Assembly: GCF_029960785.1 (NCBI RefSeq)
Contig: NZ_JASBQE010000046.1
Span: 31,504-95,503, forward strand
DNA: 64,000 nt
From: Polyangium sp. 15x6
Lineage (GTDB): Bacteria; Myxococcota_A; Polyangia; Polyangiales; Polyangiaceae
Direction of reading: 5' to 3'
Under the pieces are notes generated by a model that did no database searches, was not told where the DNA came from, and saw only the letters and a program-made list of their open reading frames with translations. The translations under genes were made by a program, and so were the position numbers. This document shows, in pieces, positions 9,023 to 17,052 of the stretch; position 1 is the stretch's first letter, and every line of letters begins with the position of its first letter.

Positions 9023-11116
9023 TCAAGCTGCCTTCCGGAGCGCCTCCCTCTCGGCCAGCCAATCACGAAGCACGTCGATGCGCGTCCGAGCGTCCGGACG
9101 CTCCGCGTGTACATCGGCAGGCTCCCATCGCCCCGGGACACGGCGAAGCGAGAGCGAAGCGATGCTGTCCGGCAGGAAGGGCGCCGATGTCAGCTCGTCG
9201 CCCTTCGGCTCGAGGCCCAAAAGCACGCGGATGGCGAGCAGGGGCGCTCCGGAGGCCCAGGCCTGCGGGCTCGACGCCGTGGGATACTCGACGGGGAAGC
9301 CGGTCCTTTGACGCTCGTACCCGGCGAAGACCTCGGGCAGGCGCCATCGGAAAAACCTCGCAGCGTCGAAGAGAGCCGCACAGATGCGGCCGGCTTCCTC
9401 GCGATAACCATGACGCGCCAGGCCCGCGGCGATGATGGCGTTGTCGTGGGGCCAGACCGTACCGTTGTGGTATTCGATGGGGTTGTACCCTGTTTCGCCG
9501 TCGGCCATGGTCCGGACACCCCAGCCGGAAAAGAGCGCCGGGCCCATGAGGTGGCGGACGATCGGCTCGACCTTGTCGTCCTCGACGATCCCGCTCCACA
9601 AGAGATGTCCGATGTTCGAGGTGAGACTGTCGACCTTCCGCTTTCGCCCATCGAGCGCGAGCGCGAAGAAGCTTCGCTCCGGAATCCAGAAATCTCGATT
9701 GAATCGCGCCTTGAGGTCGGCCGCCTCGCTCTCCAATCGCTCGGCGAGGGCTGCGTCGCGGAAGATCGATCGTGCGAGCCGCGCACACCGGATCTTGGCG
9801 TCGTACGCGTACCCCTGGAGCTCGCAGGTCGCGCGCGGCCCCTCTGCGAGCGTGCCGTCCGCGAACAGGATCGAGTTCCAGGAATCCTTCCAGCACTGGT
9901 TCTCGAGGCCGGTATCGGCCCTTCGCTCGTATTCGATGTACCCGTCTCCGTCGCGGTCGCCATACCGGTCGATCCAGTCGAGCGCGGCGCGCGCGACCTT
10001 CTCCAGCCGGCGTACGAGCGCCGCGTCGCCGGTCCATCGCTCGTATTCGTCGAGCAGGATCAGGAAGAGCGGCGTCGCGTCGGCGGTGCCGTAATAGGGC
10101 GACTGCGGTCGCTCGCCGAAGACGGTGAGCTCCCCGAAGCGCAATTCGTGCAGGATCTTCCCCGGCTCCTCGTCGCGGAAATCGTCGCATTCGCGGCCCT
10201 GCCGCCCGCCGAGCACGACGAGCGAGGTCGCGGCGAGCTCGGGGATGAACGGTAGCGCTTGATAACTGGTGATCAGGCTGTCGCGGCCGAAGAGCGCCAT
10301 GAACCAGGGCAACCCTGCGGCGGGAAGCGCGTATTGCGGGAAGATGTCGGGGTAGGGGTAGAAGCGAAGCGCCGCGAGGTCGACGATGCTCCGCATGTAT
10401 ACCTGCTGGATGATGGGGGGATCGCTGCTCACGAGCGGCACGCTGCCCAGCCATCGCGACATGTCTTCGCGCCGGTCTGGCCTGAGCCATTGCTGCGGCT
10501 TCGAAGGATCGACCTCCGTGACGTGGCCGGAGACCGGGCGTACGGACATGGTCGTCGTCCACGTGGATTTCGGTGGCATCGCGAGCTCGAAGACGAAGCC
10601 TTCGTCGCTCACCTCGGCGGGCTGGCTCGAGCCGATGAGGGTTTGCCGTACGAAGCCCTCCCGCCGGTAGCCGAGCAGGAGCTCGTTTCCCCGTACCTCG
10701 CGGTACAGCTCCCCCTTCTTGGCGAGCGCGTCCTTGACCTCGAACAGGTCGGCGAAATCGGCCGCGGCGTCGATGTGGAGCTTCATCTCGATCGGCTTCA
10801 TGGAATGGTTGATGACCTCGATGTCCTCCCGGAAGCCTTCGCCTGCATGACGGCGCCGGATGATCGAGACATAGGGATTCTCATAGATGCTCCCTGTGCG
10901 AGGGAACAGGAAAAACTGGGCAAAGTAATACTCCACGCTGTCCGCCGTGAGCACGTCGGGGTGCTTTCCATCCACGCGTAGGATCCAGCGCGAGAGGTGG
11001 CGCGTGTCCTTGTAGAATAGCCCGTGCGGCTGATCCGGCGTGGCTTCGATGTCTCCCGTTCGACTGGACGTGACGAACGTCGATCCATCGAGGATGCTGA
11101 TCATGATCTCGGCCAT
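9023..11116 (-). CDS. amylo-alpha-1,6-glucosidase / glycogen debranching-like enzyme
   Basis: A 697-residue protein. The N-terminal part (FVTSSRTGDIEATPDQPHGLFYKDTRHLSRWIL) is the glycogen-debranching N-terminal 'bis' domain. The C-terminal part is an (alpha/alpha)6 glucosidase barrel (WFMALFGRDSLITSYQALPF, ENQCWKDSWNSILF, EYHNGTVWPHDNAIIAAGL). The conserved GRDS and NGTVWPHDN stretches are typical of GH-type amylo-1,6-glucosidases. It may debranch glycogen or trehalose-type storage glucans; members of this bis-domain group are not well characterised. An AAGGGAG ribosome site precedes the ATG. It is monocistronic between convergent and divergent neighbours. Confidence 0.9.
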   Translation of the reverse strand: MAEIMISILDGSTFVTSSRTGDIEATPDQPHGLFYKDTRHLSRWILRVDGKHPDVLTADSVEYYFAQFFLFPRTGSIYENPYVSIIRRRHAGEGFREDIEVINHSMKPIEMKLHIDAAADFADLFEVKDALAKKGELYREVRGNELLLGYRREGFVRQTLIGSSQPAEVSDEGFVFELAMPPKSTWTTTMSVRPVSGHVTEVDPSKPQQWLRPDRREDMSRWLGSVPLVSSDPPIIQQVYMRSIVDLAALRFYPYPDIFPQYALPAAGLPWFMALFGRDSLITSYQALPFIPELAATSLVVLGGRQGRECDDFRDEEPGKILHELRFGELTVFGERPQSPYYGTADATPLFLILLDEYERWTGDAALVRRLEKVARAALDWIDRYGDRDGDGYIEYERRADTGLENQCWKDSWNSILFADGTLAEGPRATCELQGYAYDAKIRCARLARSIFRDAALAERLESEAADLKARFNRDFWIPERSFFALALDGRKRKVDSLTSNIGHLLWSGIVEDDKVEPIVRHLMGPALFSGWGVRTMADGETGYNPIEYHNGTVWPHDNAIIAAGLARHGYREEAGRICAALFDAARFFRWRLPEVFAGYERQRTGFPVEYPTASSPQAWASGAPLLAIRVLLGLEPKGDELTSAPFLPDSIASLSLRRVPGRWEPADVHAERPDARTRIDVLRDWLAEREALRKAA

Positions 11117-11882
11117 GACGAACTCCCTTGGCGTTCCGGTTTTTCGCAGACGTACTTGATGCGCGTCGGCGAGCGCCGCAAGGCGCCATGATCCGGCGAA
11201 GGCGCTCTGACGGAGACGGGAGCAAACGCGGAAAGGAGAGCGAGGCGGGTTGTCCGACCAGACCTCGTCACGGCGGACTCGGGCGCGACCACGAGCGTGC
11301 TCGACGTGCGCAGGAGATTCGTAGGGTTACTCATTGCAACGGAGCGCCTGGGGCTCTCCTGCATGGATCATCGCCGAGGGATGACCCAAGAAGGGTATTT
11401 CACGCTCGAGCGGCGACCGGGCAGGCGACATCTTGCTGGTAGACTCCACGACCTTCACCACGCTGCTCGGGGGTGACGAGAGCCTGGTGCATTTCTGGAG
11501 GCACCTCGCAACCAGGTGAAGCATCGTCGCAGGACGCGGCGGAGACCGGTCGCGCAGGCGAGCCGCATCTCGCGCACGACCTCCGGTACGCGCGCGCCGC
11601 GCCGCTCGGGGCCGAGGTCCACGCCGCCCCGCTCCCGCCTTCGCCACTGACGCCCCGCGCAACGTTCGCCGTTCGGTTAATCAAAATGTTTTACCATCAA
11701 TGCCGTCGCGACGGTCGAACCTTTCATGTACCGTACGTTCCGACGATGGGGTGTTGCGGGGAGACAGACGCGAAGCTGCGCGGGATCGCGGCCTCCGGGG
11801 AGCGGAACCATGCTCCGGCGAGGGCCTCGCGCCGCGGGGCCCGCCGTCACGACCCGCCACCGCTTCCAAGGGGGAGAGGTCA
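11117..11882. other. 766-bp gene-free interval
   Basis: No open frame here has a recognisable start, codon bias or domain; all frames are short and Arg/Pro-rich. It holds the divergent promoters for the glucosidase gene (left) and the PEGA/TPR gene (right). The only AT-rich stretch is about 11675-11705, with a TTAATC and an ATGTTTTAC, roughly 180 bp before the start at 11883. A remnant gene cannot be excluded. Confidence 0.4.
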
Positions 11883-12947
11883 ATGACCTGCAGCCGCAAT
11901 CGCGTGTTCCCGTGCATCGTGGCCGCCCTGCTCGTGAGCGCTGGGGCGCCCGCGATCGCCGGGGAACGAGCGCAGGGCACGCCCTCCGCGCAGGACCTCT
12001 ACGTGTCGGCGCAGAGGCTCTTCGATCGCGGCAACTTCGCCGAGGCGCTCGTCGGCTTTCGCCACGCTCATAACGCGTCGGGCAGCCCGAACGCGCGCAT
12101 CATGATCGGCAATTGCCTCGTCGCCCTCGGGAGGACGGCCGAGGCCTACGAGGAGATGGCCGCGACGCTGCGCGAGGCCGGCAAGCGCGCGGAGACCGAG
12201 CCGAAATATGCACCGACACGCGACGCCGCCGCGAAGCATCTCGCGCTCCTCGAGTCGAAGGTGGGAAAGCTCGTCGTCGAGGTCGCGGATCCCGCGGGCG
12301 TCGAGGTGACGGTCAATGGATCACGCGTGCCGCCGGAAAAGCTTGGCGTCCCTTTCGCGGTGGACCCCGGGACGGTCGTCGTCGCGGCGACGCGCGCGGA
12401 CGGGCACGCCGTGCGCCGGGAGCAGACCGTCGAGGCGGGCGCGAGTGAACGCGTTTCGCTGATGTTCCCGGAAACCGGGCCCAAGAAGGTCGAGGCGACG
12501 GCGCCCGTGCGCGTGGAGGGCGCGAAGCCGCCGGGCAGCGACGAGCTTCGGACGGGCGGCGCGGTGCGGACGGCGGGGTTCGTCGTCGCGGGCATCGGCG
12601 TCGCGGGGATGGCGGTCTTCGGCGTCACGGGGCTCATGGCCCGGAGCCGGTTCGCGACGCTCGAAGAAGAGTGCCACGCGGCGCGCTGTACCGATCTGAA
12701 ATACGCCGACGTCGTCGACAGCGGCATGGCGTTGACGACGGCCGCCAATACCGGCCTCGCCATCGGCGCGGCGGGGATCGTCGGTGGGGGGCTCATGATC
12801 TTGCTCGGCGGGCCGCCCTTCGGTCGCCCTTCTGCGCGCTCGGTTCCTTTGGGCACGAACTTCGTGTCGCCCGAAAGCCCCGTCGTGGGCGCGGGTTTTA
12901 CGGTGTCGCCGGGGGGCGCGGGCGTTCACTGCACGGTCGTTTTTTAG
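11883..12947 (+). CDS. secreted TPR/PEGA-like protein
   Basis: A 354-residue exported protein. The signal peptide ends near SAGAPAIAGE (residue about 27). Then come tetratricopeptide-like helices (AQDLYVSAQRLFDRGNFAEALVGFRHAHN, ARIMIGNCLVALGRTAEAYEEM), a PEGA-like beta domain (GKLVVEVADPAGVEVTVNGSRVPPEKLG) at about 145-220, one TM (TAGFVVAGIGVAGMAVFGVTGLMA) near residue 235, and a second hydrophobic hairpin. The start at 11883 has a GGGAGAGG ribosome site; the frame is open to 11700. This type is common beside Ser/Thr kinases in Polyangiales. Here a CBM3 lipoprotein and a kinase follow at 8- and 10-bp spacing, so the three are an operon. Confidence 0.75.
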   Translation: MTCSRNRVFPCIVAALLVSAGAPAIAGERAQGTPSAQDLYVSAQRLFDRGNFAEALVGFRHAHNASGSPNARIMIGNCLVALGRTAEAYEEMAATLREAGKRAETEPKYAPTRDAAAKHLALLESKVGKLVVEVADPAGVEVTVNGSRVPPEKLGVPFAVDPGTVVVAATRADGHAVRREQTVEAGASERVSLMFPETGPKKVEATAPVRVEGAKPPGSDELRTGGAVRTAGFVVAGIGVAGMAVFGVTGLMARSRFATLEEECHAARCTDLKYADVVDSGMALTTAANTGLAIGAAGIVGGGLMILLGGPPFGRPSARSVPLGTNFVSPESPVVGAGFTVSPGGAGVHCTVVF

Positions 12948-12955
12948 GAGGGGGC

Positions 12956-13660
12956 ATGGATTCGATCCGTAGGCGTGGTCCCGCGTCGTCTCCCTCGCTC
13001 TTCGTCGTCGCCGTCGCCGCGGCCTTCGGCAGCGTCAGCGCGTGCAGCTTCGATTGGGAGGGGTACGATCCGCGGCTTGCGTCGAACAGCGAGGCCGGGG
13101 CGACGGGGCCCGGATCCGGCGGAGGTGGCGGAGCGGGGGGCGCGGGCATTGGAGGAATGGGCACCGGCGGAATGGGCGGTGGTGGAGGGGGCGCAGGCGG
13201 CGCACCCCCGACCGGCCTCCGCTTGCAGTACAAGAACGCCAATCCGAAGGTCGATGACATACAAATCCAGCCGCATTTCAAGATCGTGAACGAGACCCAG
13301 GAGAACGTGCCGCTGAGCGACCTCGAGATCCGCTACTGGTTCACGGGCGACGGCGGGATGAACTTCGTCTACGATTGCGATTTCGCCCAGTTCAACTGTA
13401 TTCATACGTCGGGCACGTTCGTCCCGGCGTCCGGCATGAAAGCCGACATGTATGCCGAGATATCGTTCGCCGTCGGCGCCGGCGTGCTCGTCGCCGGCGC
13501 CGACAGCGGGGAGATCCAGGCGCGCTTGCACACGCAGAACTTCACGACCGTGAACCAGGCGGGGGATTACTCGTTCGATCCGACGAAGGTCTCCTTCACC
13601 GACTGGACGAACGTCACACTCTATTCCAAGGGCGTCCTTGTCTGGGGAAACGAGCCTTGA
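12956..13660 (+). CDS. CBM3 (cellulose-binding) lipoprotein
   Basis: A 234-residue lipoprotein. The lipobox VSAC is at about residue 30, followed by a Gly-rich linker of some 35 residues, then a family-3 carbohydrate-binding module: LRLQYKNANPKVDDIQIQPH, NVPLSDLEIRYWFTGDG, and SGTFVPASGMKADMYAEISF. The module binds crystalline polysaccharide; no catalytic domain is attached, so it may tether the cell surface to cellulose or sense it. An AGGAGGGGG ribosome site overlaps the preceding stop codon region and fixes the start. Between a PEGA/TPR protein and a kinase, it could be the ligand-binding arm of a surface sensing module (inference). Confidence 0.88.
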   Translation: MDSIRRRGPASSPSLFVVAVAAAFGSVSACSFDWEGYDPRLASNSEAGATGPGSGGGGGAGGAGIGGMGTGGMGGGGGGAGGAPPTGLRLQYKNANPKVDDIQIQPHFKIVNETQENVPLSDLEIRYWFTGDGGMNFVYDCDFAQFNCIHTSGTFVPASGMKADMYAEISFAVGAGVLVAGADSGEIQARLHTQNFTTVNQAGDYSFDPTKVSFTDWTNVTLYSKGVLVWGNEP

Positions 13661-13670
13661 GGAGCAGGCA

Positions 13671-15122
13671 ATGGAGCTGCGGGGAGGGCGATACGAGATC
13701 CTGCATTTGATCGCATCGGGCGGAATGGCGACCGTGCACCTCGGGCGCGCGCTCGGCATGGGCGGCTTCGAGCGGCTCGTGGCGATCAAGACGATGCACG
13801 CGCACCTCGCCGACGAGCCCGAGTTCGTCGCGATGTTCCTCGACGAGGCGCGCCTCGCCGCGCAGATCCGCCACCCGAACGTGGTCGGCACGATCGACGT
13901 CCAGCAGGACGAGCGGGGCGTCTTCATCGTGATGGAGTACATCGAGGGGGCTTCCCTGCAGCAGCTCTTGCGCGCCCTCCACAAGCAGGGGGCCACGCTG
14001 CCGCTCGACATCGCGCTCCGCGTGTTTCTGGACATGCTCGCCGGGCTGCACGCCGCGCACGAGCTCTCGGACGTGCAGGGCAAACCCCTCCACCTCGTGC
14101 ACCGCGACGTCTCGCCGCAGAATGTCCTCATCGGCGTGGACGGCGTCGCGAGAATCACGGATTTCGGCGTGGCGCGGGCCGAGGCGCGGATGTCGACGAC
14201 ACACGGCTCGCAGCTCAAGGGCAAGATCGCGTATATGTCGCCCGAGCAGGCGGGGCGATTGCCGGTCGATCGGCGGACGGACGTCTACGCAGCCGCCGTC
14301 TTGCTCTGGGAGCTCATGTCGCTGAGGCGGCTCATCCGCGGCGACAGCGAGGCCGAGATGCTCGCGAAGGTCGTGGCGAGCGAGACGCCGTCCCCGCGCT
14401 CCGTGAACCCCGACGTGCCGGAGGCGCTCGACGCCGTGTGCATGCGCGGGCTCGAGAAGAATCCGGACGCGCGTCATGCCACGGCGGCCGATTTCGCCGA
14501 AGCCCTGGACGACGCCGTCCGGAGCATGGGAATGAAAATCGCGACGCCGCGCGCTGTCGCGTCGTTTGTCCGGGCCCAGGGGATCCACACGCCGCTCGTG
14601 GAATTGCGCTCGAAGAGCAGCGAGGAGGGCCAGGCCGCGCTCGTTCCGACGCGAATCGACAATCCTGGCTCCGGGCGCGCTCGGGCCTCGAGCACCTCCG
14701 ACGTGAAATCGACGGCGAGCGCGTCGGCCGTCATCGTGCCCCCGGAGGAGAGCCGAGGCAGGCGCGTGCGGCCGGCGCCGCTCGCAATGGCGGTCGTCGC
14801 GGCGCTCGCGCTCGCCGCCGGCGCATTCTGGGGGCTTCGTCCTCCGCGGACGAACGAGGCCGCGCCGGCGGTGTCGTCGACACCGGCGCCGTCCATCGAT
14901 CCTCCGGCGGTCGTGCCTTCGCCGAGCGCGGCGGCCGCGTCGGCACACGCGACGAGCGCCCCCGAGGCGCCCGCTCCTCGGGCGACGGAGTCCGCGCGGG
15001 CGGCGCCCGTCTCGTCGAAGGCGGGGAAGAATGCGGCGACGACGAAGCGTGATCCGAGCACGCCCGCGACGGCGACCGCGCGGGCTTCGGGCGGCCCGAT
15101 GTATCGACCGCCGGAGCTTTAG
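13671..15122 (+). CDS. Ser/Thr protein kinase with C-terminal TM segment
   Basis: A 483-residue Hanks-type kinase. All key motifs are present: the Gly loop IASGGMATVH, Lys in LVAIKTM, the catalytic loop HRDVSPQN, DFG and an APE-variant SPEQ. The kinase domain covers about residues 5-275. After a Ser/Ala-rich juxtamembrane stretch comes one TM (LAMAVVAALALAAGAFWGL, about 363-381), then a Pro/Ala/Ser-rich tail of about 100 residues outside the membrane. The start at 13671 follows AGGAG and gives the normal N-terminus GRYEILHLIA. It is 10 bp after the CBM3 gene. HRDVSPQN instead of HRDVKPxN is common in myxobacterial kinases. Confidence 0.93.
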   Translation: MELRGGRYEILHLIASGGMATVHLGRALGMGGFERLVAIKTMHAHLADEPEFVAMFLDEARLAAQIRHPNVVGTIDVQQDERGVFIVMEYIEGASLQQLLRALHKQGATLPLDIALRVFLDMLAGLHAAHELSDVQGKPLHLVHRDVSPQNVLIGVDGVARITDFGVARAEARMSTTHGSQLKGKIAYMSPEQAGRLPVDRRTDVYAAAVLLWELMSLRRLIRGDSEAEMLAKVVASETPSPRSVNPDVPEALDAVCMRGLEKNPDARHATAADFAEALDDAVRSMGMKIATPRAVASFVRAQGIHTPLVELRSKSSEEGQAALVPTRIDNPGSGRARASSTSDVKSTASASAVIVPPEESRGRRVRPAPLAMAVVAALALAAGAFWGLRPPRTNEAAPAVSSTPAPSIDPPAVVPSPSAAAASAHATSAPEAPAPRATESARAAPVSSKAGKNAATTKRDPSTPATATARASGGPMYRPPEL

Positions 15123-15371
15123 GGTTTTACAATCCCGCTTGCGCGTGGCTCCTCGCGGAGCGACAGCCGGGGAATTCCTTCCGTCGGCGTGCGCGGGGCA
15201 CCGACGCGAATCCCGAGTTCCGTCGTCCCGGATGGCAATGCAAGGCGGCGGTGCCTCGGGCGGAACCGATTCGTTCCGGGCGGGGTTTCACCACGTCGCG
15301 GGCGGTCCCATGAACACGCCCGGGGGCCGACGGTTCGTGGGAACCATGCCTCCATCACAAGGAGAGAGGTC

Positions 15372-15716
15372 ATGTCCATCCATTCCATGTCTCGAATGCT
15401 GAAGACCGGTTTTGGGCTCGCTCTGGTTGCGTCGTTCGCGCTGATGAGCGGCAGCGCGCTTTCGCATCCCAGCCGTGATGGGGCAGCCGTGGAAGAAGGG
15501 ACCATCGGGGAAGCTGCATCCGCCATCGATACCGGGATCTTCCGCTGCACCCTGGGGAGCGGAAGCGTGATGGGGTCGCTTTTGGTCAGGCCGGACGAGA
15601 CGTGCAGGCGATTCACGACGACGCTGGCCGGTGCCTCCAATCGGTACTGTCCGCAGGGGGCCTGCGTATCGTGTTATAGCCTCGCTCGGGATATCGGCTG
15701 TATTCTGGAAAACTGA
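15372..15716 (+). CDS. small secreted protein, six-cysteine unit (one copy)
   Basis: A 114-residue exported protein. The signal peptide ends near GSALSHPS. The mature part has one copy of a unit with pattern RCTLxxGxxxGSLLVRPDxTC ... YC..GAC.SC..LxRDIGC and ends in N. The same unit occurs twice in the next gene. I recognise no named domain. GGAGAG before the ATG at 15372 fixes the start; the frame is open from 15189. It follows the kinase after 249 bp, in which I see no other gene. The cysteines are probably disulfide-bonded outside the cytoplasm. Confidence 0.65.
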   Translation: MSIHSMSRMLKTGFGLALVASFALMSGSALSHPSRDGAAVEEGTIGEAASAIDTGIFRCTLGSGSVMGSLLVRPDETCRRFTTTLAGASNRYCPQGACVSCYSLARDIGCILEN

Positions 15717-15753
15717 GGCCAGGTCATACGAGTTCGCTGGCGGCGTCGAGGAG

Positions 15754-15776
15754 GGGGGGACGCGAGGCGTCCCCCC
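15754..15776. terminator. strong GC hairpin, likely terminator
   Basis: A perfect 10-bp stem (GGGGGGACGC / GCGTCCCCCC) with a 3-base loop lies 38 bp after the stop of the first six-cysteine gene and about 80 bp before the second. There is no clean T-tract (TTCGGGACG follows), so it may act as a GC-only terminator or as an attenuating structure between the two related genes. Confidence 0.55.
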
Positions 15777-15855
15777 TTCGGGACGAAAAAGCTGGAACGT
15801 ATCGCGGTTGTCGAGTCGATCGACGTTCAGCGCACGATCGACGATGGAGGCGACG

Positions 15856-16410
15856 ATGAGAATCACGCATCGCGCGAGGCGCGCCGTCGGGGCCGGGCTC
15901 GCGCTCATGGGCATGTTCACACTCGTGGGCGGGTGTACTGCGATGGATCCTGCAGGCGGGGCAGGGGAGCCCGACGAGGGAGCGATTGTCGAGGCGGAAG
16001 AGAGGATTACAACCGGGGTCTATCAATGCAGCATGGCGGGGGCACGGAGATCGTCCTTGGTCGCGAATGAGGACGGGACGTGTACCCGGTACAGTACGCA
16101 CATCGTGGGGGCGTCGGAGTTGTACTGTATCGGAAACTCCTGCCAGCCGTGCTGGCACGTCGGGCGAAAGCTCGGCTGCCACTCGGTGCGTACGGCCCGA
16201 CTGCGGAATTATGTGACGAGTACACCCCGTACCTATCGTTGCACGCTGGCAGGGGGGACCATCGTCGGGGCGCTCGTGGTTCGGCCTGACGCGACATGCT
16301 CGCGAATCCCGTCGTGGGTAGAGGACGCCAAGATGGATTTCTGCCTCGATGGGGTCTGTCCCTCGTGCTTCAGCCTGGGTCGTGACATCGACTGTCTGAT
16401 GAGCAATTGA
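15856..16410 (+). CDS. secreted putative lipoprotein, six-cysteine unit (two copies)
   Basis: A 184-residue protein with a signal ending in a lipobox-like LVGGC (residue about 27). The body is two tandem units related to the one at 15372. Copy 1 runs from GVYQCSMAGARRSS to GRKLGCHS; copy 2 from YRCTLAGGTIVGALVVRPDATC to CFSLGRDIDCLMSN. Each has the same six-cysteine order, and copy 2 is closest to the neighbouring gene, which suggests duplication. A GGAGG precedes the ATG at 15856. No family was recognised; a surface ligand, toxin-like or inhibitor role would be speculation. Confidence 0.65.
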   Translation: MRITHRARRAVGAGLALMGMFTLVGGCTAMDPAGGAGEPDEGAIVEAEERITTGVYQCSMAGARRSSLVANEDGTCTRYSTHIVGASELYCIGNSCQPCWHVGRKLGCHSVRTARLRNYVTSTPRTYRCTLAGGTIVGALVVRPDATCSRIPSWVEDAKMDFCLDGVCPSCFSLGRDIDCLMSN

Positions 16411-16465
16411 CGGCGAGGGGGATGGGAAACACCCAGGCACCTCTCCCTGATCGCGCGCAAGGCCG

Positions 16466-17005
16466 TTACGACCAGAATCTCCACCAGGGACGCCGGGCCT
16501 TCGTGCTCGTCGGCTGAATGCAGACGAACTCGCAGCCGAACTCGCGCGCGTGGATGTCCATCTGGTTCGCGAGTTCGACCACGACTTCCAGGCCGCGCAC
16601 GAGAGGGCGGGTGATGACCTTGATCTGGAGCTGCCCGGCGTTTTCCTCCGAGACCTTGGCCTCCCAGTCCTCGTCACCTCCAAGCTCGGCGGCGAGCGAC
16701 GTGGCCGACGCTCGATCGCTCGAGACGAAGAAAGCTTCGAATCGCCCCCGCGAGCCTTCCTGCACCCCATCGGCTGCCATCTTCGACCAGAGCGCCTCGG
16801 CGGCGCGGAGATGCGCCGCCCGCTTTTCGTCGGCCTTCTCTTGGTCCTCGATCTCTTGGAGGAGCAACCTTTTGGCATCCTCGCCGGAGATCGGCTCGCC
16901 GAGCGTGATGCCATGTGGCAGATCGGCGCTGTCCCGCTTTCCAGCTACGACCTCGGCCGCGATCTTCAGTACTTCTTCCTTCTGCGCGGTCGACGGGTTC
17001 CCCAT
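16466..17005 (-). CDS. RraB-like domain protein (tentative)
   Basis: A 179-residue soluble protein. The N-terminal half is helical and charged (EDAKRLLLQEIEDQEKADEKRAAHLRAAEALW). The C-terminal half (RGRFEAFFVSSDRASATSLAAEL ... QLQIKVITRPLVRGLEVVVELANQMDIHAREFGCEF) resembles the ferredoxin-like fold of RraB, the RNase E inhibitor family. That assignment is by pattern only and may be wrong. GGAGG lies just upstream of the ATG at 17005. It is 47 bp downstream of the P450 in the same direction and may be cotranscribed. Confidence 0.5.
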   Translation of the reverse strand: MGNPSTAQKEEVLKIAAEVVAGKRDSADLPHGITLGEPISGEDAKRLLLQEIEDQEKADEKRAAHLRAAEALWSKMAADGVQEGSRGRFEAFFVSSDRASATSLAAELGGDEDWEAKVSEENAGQLQIKVITRPLVRGLEVVVELANQMDIHAREFGCEFVCIQPTSTKARRPWWRFWS

Positions 17006-17052
17006 CCGGAGGTGCCTCCAGCGGCGGCCTCATAGCACGACATCCGCTCCCG

